DNA from: Pyxicephalus adspersus
Lineage: Eukaryota > Chordata > Amphibia > Anura > Pyxicephalidae
NCBI RefSeq assembly: GCF_032062135.1
Contig: NC_092863.1
Span: forward strand, 21,721,154-21,785,153
Length of the DNA stretch: 64,000 bases
Reading direction: 5' to 3'
Shown here one piece after another: positions 13,701-24,200 of this stretch. A program made the translations under genes and the position numbers. Each line of letters opens with the position of its first letter. Position 1 is the stretch's first letter. Below the pieces are notes generated by a model, which was not told the DNA's origin, searched no databases, and saw only the letters and a list, made by a program, of their open reading frames with translations.

Positions 13701-15195
13701 TCAAGTGCTTTAACTCTGTTATATGCTTTTCCAAGCATTTTTTTGCTATAATCCCCGGGAGATTAGTCTGTTCATAATTTCTCTGTTTCTGGAGGAATGG
13801 TGAGCAATATTTGACGGGCCAGCACTGTATCATAACTTTTTTTTTTTGTATCTTTTATTAATAAAATGTTGCATTAACCTCCCTAGTGGTAATGCTGAGT
13901 GTGGCTCGGTGTGAATTTCCCCATACCAAAAGCGGTAACTCCGAGCAGCACTTGGGGTGGAATTGCCAGGGAATTTCAAGTCTTACCTGGTCCCCACATC
14001 GAAATTCTTGATTTGTCATTTCTTTTATTTGGTGCATGTACGTTACAGTAACTAGAAACATTTCAATTTCATTTTAAATTAAAACTATTCTAGTTTTAAA
14101 CACACATATTTAATGTTTGATTGCTTTTTGGCCTGCAAGTTTTATCTCCGTGAACAGAGGCACCCATATCAAAATAGTTTGGGCCACACTGGCTTTTACA
14201 ATTTAAAGTTTGTAGTTGACATTGTTTAACATTAGAAAAGCTGTGCCAACGAAAGTCAAGGAGGCTGAAAAAAAGAATAAAACTATTAGAGACATTGGGC
14301 AAACTTTAGGATTACTTTAAATGGATAGCTAAATGGGAAAATATCTTGAATCGCACCACATAATTCTAATATATAATATAATATAATATATAATATAATA
14401 TATAATCTAATCCAAATTTTCAAAGTGTAAAAAGAATAGGCTTTATCAGAAGGACATAACGTTTTTAAACATTTCATATGTATATCTGTATTTTATTTAT
14501 TTATTTTTGAAGCAAAAAATATATATAAATAAAACAAAAAAATGTGTATAACTTCTTTTTACATTAGTAAAAAAAAGAGACCCAGGAGATAAAAATTGCA
14601 CCTACTTGTTCAGATGTTTTGATTTGCCTATCAAGCATCTCCCATAACAATTATATATTTGTATTAAAGAAGTATATGTAGCAAGTAACATACAAAGAGT
14701 CTTTTTGATGCGGTTGTGAGTGTTGTGACCCCTTTCTGTCACCCTTCATTTTCACCAAGGTGTACATAAAAGCAAGATAGGATATCTCCTTTAACTGTTT
14801 TTCCTCTGGTCAAAGCCTAATGGGTCACTTATCAAAGGCATTCATTTTATCATTCCATCAATCAAATATAGTATTAAGTTAATTGCTTACATTATGGTAT
14901 GTGTCTGCCCAAAATCACTTATGTTGTGCTCTTTTAAAATAGGCAGAGAAAGCTATATTGGTGAAATAGTCACCTTCTCCGTTTGTTGCACACAGACTCC
15001 CCGCTTTTTGCTAATATTTTCATCTAATAAATACATTAACTGTATAACTATAACTATATTTCTCTTCATTTAAACCTGTGGGGAGAGGGGTGGTATTTAT
15101 TATATCTGATTAAATATATGTAATTTTTTTTTATTAGATATGTTATTTTAATTTTGTATCAAATAGCTCAAATCTCCATCCATTTTAAAACAGAT

Positions 15196-15232
<37 letters not shown>

Positions 15233-18200
15233 CAAAAGGTCTCCCACATTTTGATAGCATATATATACAAATTGTATTTATTTGAATAATGATAAAAAGG
15301 AAAGAAAAAGAAGCAAGGAATTTCTTCTAGCTGCTCTCTCGATTCTGGGTAATCCCCTTGTTACTATTAAAGAAATTACTAAAAATCGATCATTTCATTG
15401 AGGTCTGGGTAGCATATGGCTTTAAGGTTATAAATCCAATTAACATTGACAACTACATATCGCCAAATAAATGACCCCTTCTGTTTCAAATGTGACTGTC
15501 GCAACCCTAAAAGTCCAGCCGTTTTGGGAGATGGATTTATTGAGCCAGAAGATGAAAAATTCAATCTACACTCTTTACATTTGCTGCAATGTCTAGTTCC
15601 TTTAAGTTATTTTAAAGCCAATATTTCTATTTCATTTTTTCTGGCATGGTACCGATGGATTGGCGTAAGGTCAATGTGGTTCCTATCTTTAAAAAGGGAG
15701 CAATGTCATTACCAGGTCACTACAGACCTATTAGTTTAACGTTCATAGTTGGAAAGGTCCTAGAAAGTTTAAAAACCACATAAAGGAGTTCTTGCTTGAA
15801 AATAATATAAGTGATAGCATAGCTTCAAGAAAAACCGAAGTTGTCAAACAAATGTACCTCGTTTTTATGACGTAAGTAAACAAAGGTAGACAGTGAAAGA
15901 GCAGTTGATATACAGTTAGGTCCATACATATTTGGACAGAGAACTTTTTTCTAATTTTGGTTCTGTTCTTTACCACAATTAATTTAAAATGAATCAACTC
16001 AGATGCAGTTGAACTGCATATTTTTTGCTTTAATTCAGTGGGTTGAACAAAAAGATTGCATAAAAATGTGAGGAACTAAAGCCTTTTTTTACACAATCAC
16101 TTCATTTTCGGTCCTCAAAAGTAATTGGACAATTGACTCAAAGGATATTTCATGGGCTGGTGTGGGCAGTTCCTTGGTTATTTCATTATCAATTAAGCAG
16201 ATAAAGGGCTTGTAGTTGATTTATGGGGGGGGTTCTTGTATGTGGAAGATTTTGATGTGAACAGACAACATGCGGTCAAAGGAGCTCTCCATGCAGGTGA
16301 AACAAGCCATCCTTAACCCCCCTAGTGGTAATCCCGAGTGTGACTCGGGGTTGATTTTACATGCAAAAAGCGGTAATCCCGAGTCACACTCAGGGTCGCT
16401 TTTAACTTAAAAAAAAAACAAAAAAAAAACACTTAACCTTGCTCTGTCGTTGTCCCCCGGCGTCTTGCTGGTCCCCGATCTCCAGCCACGAAGTGCAGAG
16501 ACGAGATCTACGGGGTTTTCCCGGTGATGTCAGTACATGCATCTGTGCGGGCAGGAGGATCGGCGGGAAATTCGAATAATTTTGTGTTGCATTCAACACA
16601 AAATAGCTGTATTGAGTCCAATACAAAGAAATATTCATATAATATATATATATCATTGTCATATATATGCTACTATACAGTTACATTACATGTTTAAATA
16701 TACCACAACAGTGGTGGATGATTGCAGAATCATTTCCATGGTGAAGAGAAGCCCCTTCACAACAGCCAACCAAGTGAACAACACTCCCCAGGAGGTAGGC
16801 GTATCGATATCCAAGTCTACCATAGAGAAGACTGCATGAAATTAATTCAGAGGGTGCACTGCAAGGTGCAAGCCACTCATATACCTCAAGAACAGAAGGG
16901 CTAGATTGGACTTTGCTCAAAAACTTATCAAAAAGCCAGCACAGTTCTGGAAAAACATTCTTTGGACCGATGAAACCATAATCAACCTTTTCCTGAATGA
17001 TAGCAAGACAAAAGTATGGAGAAATCGTGGAACAGCTCATGATTCAAAGCATACCACATCATCTGTAAAACATGTCGGAAGCAGTGTGATGGCTTGGGCA
17101 TGCATGGCTGCCTGTGGCACTGGGACACTTGTGTTTATAGATGATGTGACACAGGACAGAAGCAGCTGAATAAATTCTGAGGTGTTCAGAGACATACTGT
17201 CTACACAAATCCAGCTTAAATGCAGTCAAATAATTGGGAGGCGTTTAATAATACAGATGGACAATGACCCAAAACATACAGCCAAAGCAACCCAGGAGTT
17301 TATTAAAGCAAAGAAGTGGAATATTCTTGAATGGCCAAGTCACCTTATCTGAACTCAATTGAGAATGCGTTTCACTTGTTGAAGACTAATCTTCGGAGAG
17401 AAAGGCCAACAAACAAACCGCAACTGAGAGCCATTGCAGTAAAGGCCTGGCAGAGCATTAAAAAGGAGGAAATCCAGCATCTGGTGATGTCCACGAGTTC
17501 AAGACTACAGGCTGCCATTGCCAGCAAAGGGTTTTCAACCAAGTACTATAAATGAACATTTTATTTTCAGCTCTTTATTATGTCCAATTACTTTTGAGCC
17601 CCTGAAATTGTGATTGTGTTAAAAAAAAAACAAAAAAAACAAAAACAAAAAAAAAAACTTTAGTTTCTTACATTTTTATGCAATCTTTTTGTTCAACCCA
17701 TTGAATTAAGGGTGAAAGTTTGCAGTTCAACTGCATCTGAGTTGTTTCATTTAAAATTGTGGTAATGTACAGAACAATAATTTGAAAAAAAAGTTGTTTC
17801 TAACTGTAGTGTACTTGGACTTTGCTAAAGCATTTGACACTGTACCCCACATACGGTTATTATGCAGGTTAGGGTCAATAGGTTTAGAAAAGTCAATCTG
17901 TAAATGGATAGAGAACTGGCTAAATGGATCGAGAACAGGGGGGTTCTGGTGGATCATAGACTTAATAACAGCATGCAATGCCAAGCTGCAATATCTAAAG
18001 CTAGTAAACTATTTTCTTGTATTAAAGGAGGAATAGACTGCAGAGATGGACACATTATCCTGGCCCTGTACAAAGCATTGGTCAGACCACATCTGGAATA
18101 TGCTGTCCAGTTTTGGGCACCATTTCACAAAAAGGACATTGTTGAATTGCAGAGAGTCCAGAGAAGGGCAACAAAATTATTAAAAGGAATAGAGGAGCTC

Positions 18201-21200
18201 AGCTATGAGGAGAGATTAGCTGAACTGAATATATTCTCCCTTAAGAGACGTTTAAGGGGGGATATGATCACCCTGTATAGATATATACACGGTCCATATA
18301 GAGAACTCGCTTCCCCATTATTCACTTTGAGATTATTACAAAGAACAAGAGGGCACTCTTTGCGTCTGGAGGAAAAGAAGTTTAAGCTCCGGATAAGGAA
18401 GGGATTCTTCGATGTAAGGTCTGTGAAAATGAGAAATCAGCTCCCTCAGGTAGTAGTTTTAGCAACTACTATAGATTGCTTTAGGAAAAAGCTGGATGTT
18501 TTTCCAGAAGCACGGAATATAACTGAGTATTAAGGCTTTAAAGTTAAAATAACAGTGACTGTTGATCAGGGAACATCCGATTGCCTCATCGAATCGGGAA
18601 GGAATTTTTTTACCCTGTTGAAGCAAATTGTACCAGTTTTTTTTTTTTCCTTCCTCTGGACCAACTATGTTATAGGGTTTTATATCTGGGATATGTTTAT
18701 TTCCCTAGTGGTTGAACTTGATTGACTTAAACTGTGCACGCACGTGAGCCTAATACATTCTTAAGGCTGCCAGTATTGGGCTCTTGTCCTTAGGTTAAAG
18801 AATACGTGTCCCTTCAATCGCCCATGGACAGGATTTCTGCGCTCGGGCAATGTTGTGTCCAAGGGCGGAAGTGTGAATACTTTCGCCCTTGTATGTCGTT
18901 ACTTAAGAAGTCATCAGTGTGCCAGCGTGATGACACGCAGGTATCTGTTGAATAGGGAGGGTCAGAGGAGGTGAAAGACTATCCCCCTGGTACTTCCCAG
19001 GTGTCTGATCCTTCAGTGGCCCGGCCCATCTTGTACTGCCTTCACTTGCCCAGATGCAAAGTCTTTAGATTCTGCAAGTCCTGGGAATCGGACAATCTTC
19101 CGGTGCCCAAACGAAAGACAGAGATGAGCTGGGTGCCAGGTGGGATAGTATGTACTTAAAAAGAGTGACAATGAAGTCATTAAAAGTGGTGGTCATGGGG
19201 TAGAGATGTTGTAATCATTTGTGATCTTTTTCCTTTTTGGTGGGGAATGTTGCAATAAAGTGCTTCAATACCAATTGTCACTATTAGGGAATGTGGAGGA
19301 ATCACCAGATTGGATGTGAACTTTAATAGTTCTATTGTGTCTTTCAGATGTGAGTTAGAGGAGATAGACCATTTGCCTGAAATAACACTTGCACAACAAC
19401 AACTTTGCTGCTGGGAATAACGCATGTGATCTACATGATATCGAGTGTGCTGATTTCAAATCTGAACTCAGAATTTGCCTATTATCTAAGTTATAGGTGT
19501 TATTGCTGTTCAAATGGTCGGTAATTGGGTAATGTATTTTTACATGGAAACATTATAACAGTTGCAGCTACCACTATGCCTGCTGCCACCTCAGCTGAAT
19601 CACATCCCCTGGTGGCATGCAGGTTCCAGCAGTGGCTGAGCATGTCTGGGCAAGTAAATGAGCTGACGTCAGAAATAAGTATATAAGGTGAAATCGACCA
19701 AGGGCTTGTCTCTGGTGCAAAGCCATCCTATTGGATAGAACAGACAGACAGGTCATAGTGAGTCTGTTGTGAGCTAAAGATGACTAGGCGTAGATGTGTT
19801 AAGAAACCGGACAATTTGTGCTACATTTGTGGAAAATATACCCCATGTGATCAACGTAAGAACCTAACCAAGGGGACAAGATTTGCTTAAAAGTATTAGT
19901 TTGGATGGGAAATTGGAGATCAGGATAAAAGCTGGGCACTTCATATTTGCTGTCAGGTGTGTTATGTTGGCTTAACACAATGGTTGAATGGGAAAAGGAA
20001 TAAAATGCCTTTTGCTGTGCCTTTGGTTTGGCATGAGCTAAAAGACGATCTCTCGGACTGCTACTTCTGTATGAGTAAAATTGCTAGGTTTTCGAAGAAG
20101 ACTCAAAAATTCTGTCCTGATTGTTAATCTGCTTTGAAGCCAGTTCCACATGATGCAGAGAATCCAGTGTAGTCCCTCCTACATCTGTTGTTACTGACAG
20201 TGACATGTCGGATGAGGTAATATGAGGATGATGATGATGTTAATGAATGGTATGAACCTAAATTTGAGAGTAAGGGTAAGCCACATTTTATAAACCAATC
20301 AGATTTAGATGATCTAGTAAGGGACCTGTCTTTGTTAAGAGAAGTCTGAACTGTTATACTCCAGGTTTAAAGGGGTGGAATTCGCTACAAAAAGGAAAGA
20401 CAACTTCACACTTTTGTGATCTTCACACAAAGTTTGCAGGTTATTACAAGCTGGAAAAGGACATTTGCTTTTGTACCGACGTGAGTGGTCTAATGAAGGA
20501 GTTAGGTTGCGAATACATACTAGAGCAGTGGAGATTGTTCATAGACTCGAGCAAAGCAACTTTGAAAGCTATATTGCTGCATAAAGGCAATAATAACCTT
20601 ATCTTCCTCTTGCTCATGCCGAGAGAATGAAAGAGACATACGAATCCATGGAGGTCATTTTAAAATAATCCTGATTAACCACCTGGCCGTTAAGCCAGAG
20701 CATGCTCGGGGTAAAAACTTTTGCAATTTTCGTTAACCCCGAGTTTTTCTCACCAGGTGGTTAAATGTAAACAAATGTTATATTGCAATCCGATTGTCAT
20801 ACATTGTATGACAATCGGATTACAACTGAAAGGAAATACTCACCCAGTGTCCGCAGCTCCTCTTGCTGGCATCTGCAGTGAGATGTATAGCACAATGCAG
20901 AAAATCCTGCATTGTGCTGTGCATCTCTCCGGAGATGCCAGCAGCGTCCAGCGTGTGCCTGTGTCTCTTGTCTGTGTGAGGCACGCAGGGAAATCCCCCC
21001 CCCTCACATCACCCCGGAGGATGAGTCATCTTCCAGGTTATGTGATTGGTGATGTATGGGGGTGTGTCAGGGAGGGAAATTTAAAAGCAGAGTACAATGT
21101 AATCTGCTTTTAAATGGTTTTTACAGTACAAAAACACCACACAACATGAAATAAAAATACATTTTTAATTTTATTTTTAGATTACATTGTTGTCTATTAT

Positions 21201-24200
21201 TTCATTATTGTTTTAAATTATTATTTATATTTATGTATTATATTATAATTTATGATTTTAATATAATAAATAAATATAATTATCATACCCGGGAGTTAAC
21301 TCTAAGAATTACAAGCCCACAATATAAACAAAAATTTCTATGCAAAAAAAATAGGATAGGATTTTATTAAAAGTACATTTTTTTTTTTTTTACATGATTG
21401 TGTGTTTCAAACTTTTTTTATACTCATGATATCTACTAGACCCTTGTTCGGACATATTTCTGTAACTTACAGGTCTAAAATGTAAAAAAAAATTTCATGA
21501 AAAACAGTGTAACGCTTTTGGTACAGAAATCTAGACATCAGTGTAACGCCCAGGAGGTTAACTATTCAGAACAGAAGTGGAATGTTTGTGGTGACCTGAA
21601 GGTGGTGGCACTCCTTCTTGGCCTGCAATTGGGATATACAAAATATATGTGCTTTCTGTGCCTGTGGAACAGTCATGATGACAGCATCCATTAAAAAGTG
21701 AAAGAACGGCCACCCAGACCTGAACACACTGTTGGCCAGTACAACGTGAAGCATAAATCACTCATTGATACACAGAAAGTTTACCTTCCGCCACTTCATA
21801 TTAAAATTGGATTAATGAAAAACGTTGTTGCAATGGATCATGATGGTATGTGTTTTCAGTATCTGAAGGACAAGTTTGGAAAAGTTATAACAGATGCTAA
21901 ACTGAAATCAGGCATTTTTTGTTGGTCCCAAAATCTGCAATTTGATGCGTGATGCCACAATCGGAGACAAACTCAACCCACTTGGACTTACTGCTTGGCA
22001 TTCATTTGTGCTAGTTGCACAAAACTTTCTGGGCAACCAGCGAGCTGAAAACTATGCTGAACTCTTGAACTTGGTTGCCAGATGTCACCTAAATATTCAT
22101 TTCTTACATTCCCATCTGGACTTCTTCCCACAAAACTTGGGTGATGTGAGTGATGATCAAGGGGAGAGGTTCCACCTGGATATTTCTGTTATGGAAACAA
22201 GATATCAAGGCCGGTTCAACCCCAACATGATAGGCGACTACTGCTGGTTTCTGCAACGAGGGACAGCGGAAAGACAGTGCCTGAAACACTTCTGAAGGGT
22301 ACATGTGTGTTGAACAAGGTCTCAGGTGAATTATGTATAATTGTATATGTTGTTGCAACATAAAACTACGTTTTTGTAATGTCATGGAACTATGAGGCAA
22401 AAGTTAGTTATGTATAGAGATTACATAGTAACTGCGGAACGAGAGAATGTAGCTAATCACGTCTAATGGCCTAATTAACTTAAGATCCTGAGGTTCTAGG
22501 CAGAATCGGACTTTAGATTTCAATTCAGCACACTTGATTTAGTGTACGACACATGGATTAGACCAAGTGGCAGAAGATATTTCTTTTTTTGTGATGCAGT
22601 GTAATTTGGCATCCTGAAGGATTTTTTCTTTATATACCCTCCCTCCCTTTGGGAGGGAGTAAAATGTGGAGTAATGGGGTGTTTCGTTTGAAGGAAGCAA
22701 TGACACTTCCTGAGTTTTCCTTGTACCATTCATAATTGTGAAGGAACATTTTGAAATAGATTTGTTCATATTATTCTCGATTAAAAAAAAAAAACTAAAA
22801 AAAAAAAACTGTTACCTCATTTGTCGGAAGGTTTTATTTCTATATTAGTGTTCTTTTTTAGGTTGTTCAGGGCTTGTTTGGGATCCAAATGATCAAATTT
22901 GTTTGTGTGGGTTTACATATTCTTAATATCAATAATAACTAAGTTGATAAATGTCAGGGAATCATGTCATGTGTGGGAAGAAAGATGGTTTTGGACGTCT
23001 GGCTGGACGTCTTCTCAGGAGGGCAGGGAAGCTTGGGTTATTTTGTCTCATAATCCTCATTTTCCTCTAGCAATTGGTGGAGGATTTTAATGGTTCTAAA
23101 ATCCTGAGTATTAAAATTCTTAAACTCCGGTGGCAGTCGAAATTGGCGTTTGGATTGAGTTTTGTCATACATGACTTTCAAAGTTTGATTTCTGGCAAAT
23201 AAATGTAGGTCATTTACTAGTTCAAATTTCTCTAGGTTAGAAGGTGGACAGAATGATAAACCTAATTTGAGTAATTCTTGTTCCTCTGTGGTGAGGCTGT
23301 AGGAGGACAAATTGATTACTTCCATCTCTAGTCCTCTAGGGACAAATTCAGCAGGTAGGTGTCAATCGGCCTTGACTCTGTGTTGGTGATGGGTGGTGTG
23401 GGGGGTGTAGATCTAAAAAAAAGACATTAGTTTTGAGAATTGCTCCCAGTTGGATGGTGATAGGGGGAGTGGGTAGTGGATGGAAATCTTGTGATAGAAG
23501 GGGAGCGTCTTGGGAGAGTGGAGGGGGGGACTGGACTGTCCAGAGTATTAGTAGTATTTTGGTGTTGGATGTGAACGTAACAGGTGTTGCTATTGTGATG
23601 TCTGGCTCATTGTTGAGAGAAGATAAAGTTTGTTGTAGGTATTGGAATGTGATGGCGTGTCTGGTGAGGTGATTGATGGTCTACGTTTGGGATAATCCAT
23701 CACTGTTGGGCTGGGGTCACTTTTTTCTTGTTTTTTTGCCTTGTTGTGTGCTGGGCAGCTGTTTGGTGTGTGGGAATGTGAGAGTGGTGGTGAAGGGTGT
23801 GTTGGATGGATGTGTGGTTTGTTGGTCTTTGGTTTGAGTAGGTGGGGGTGTGGTGCTTGTGGGGGGGAAGGGGCGATTGAGGAGGTGAATGGGAGCTAGG
23901 TTGGGGCCAGGTGGTGGTGGGGGAGTTGGGCAATTTATAGTGGAGGGAATCCCATTTGTAGGCTTTGTATTTTGTAATGCCCACTTATCTTTCTGAAAAT
24001 TGTTCACCTTTTTGTTAAAAATGTTTATATTAAAATTTTTTATCATACTGCGGGTGGATATATTTCACAGGCAGTTTTTGTTTTTGGCAGTGATGAGGAG
24101 GGCACTGGCTGTCCTGCCCCCATCTGTGATCACATGCATGATGCTCTTTGGGTTACTTAGGTATAGTGCTAGGAGGTGACATCTGAAGGTAGGCTGAATT

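Larger units (their letters stand above)
15913..17806 (+). mobile_element. Tc1-like DNA transposon
   Basis: Starts CAGTTAGGTCCATACATATT directly after TA (15911-15912) and ends TAACTG before TA (17807-17808). The two ends are inverted repeats of roughly 110-130 bp (left ~15913-16045; right ~17675-17806), the right end having lost the GGTCCATA block. The body carries a broken transposase and a piggyBac-type MITE. Comparing CR1 copies 1 and 2 gives the empty site (GATAGTG near 8757) and shows TA duplication on insertion. Confidence 0.93.
15636..18745 (+). mobile_element. CR1-type LINE fragment, copy 2, interrupted by Tc1
   Basis: The left part (15636-15912) aligns with copy 1 from 8514 onward (shared GGCATGGTACC and ATGGATTGGCGTAAGG). 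It stops at GCAGTTGATA, where a Tc1 element begins. After the Tc1 element (17806) the LINE resumes with TAGTGTACTTGGACTTTGC, giving [14 protein letters not shown] (RT motif A) and [13 protein letters not shown] deletion near 17950 removes the catalytic box. The C-terminal part [19 protein letters not shown] and [17 protein letters not shown] (18130-18245) and the 3' UTR follow. It is 5'-truncated and inactive. Confidence 0.88.
19396..22605 (+). mobile_element. unassigned gene-like mobile element, copy 1
   Basis: The region from about 19396 to 22605 aligns in inverse orientation with 36840-35026, including non-coding flanks on both sides of the coding part: a ~380-bp leader and a ~300-bp trailer. 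Similarity stops sharply at both outer ends, and the surrounding DNA here is a Penelope-like element, so this is a mobile unit. The ends carry a short imperfect inverted repeat (ACACTTGCACAACAAC at left; ACACTGCATCACAAA read inward from the right). An 879-bp TTAA-flanked MITE (20679-21557) splits the coding part. No named transposon superfamily was recognised from memory. Confidence 0.8.
11170..24046 (-). mobile_element. Penelope-like retroelement, scattered by nested insertions
   Basis: Pieces of one kind of Penelope-like element appear in correct - strand order. They are the N-terminal region (24046-22615), the reverse transcriptase core (19395-19180), the zinc-knuckle plus GIY-YIG endonuclease and C-terminus (13870-12994), and a 3' non-coding part with a hammerhead-like motif at 11170-11222. 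The gaps are filled by younger elements: unassigned mobile element copy 1 (about 19396-22605), CR1 copy 2 carrying Tc1 (15636-18745), and a TTAA-flanked MITE (13878 onward). The RT frame resumes on both sides of the unassigned element, which supports a true insertion. Whether all pieces come from one original copy, rather than two adjacent copies, is not proven. Confidence 0.7.

Noticed and set aside
23700..24046. Overlapping Pro/Thr/His-rich - strand frames as a new low-complexity protein
   Set aside because: They sit just upstream of the Penelope-like N-terminus on the same strand and are better explained as its leader or N-terminal tail.
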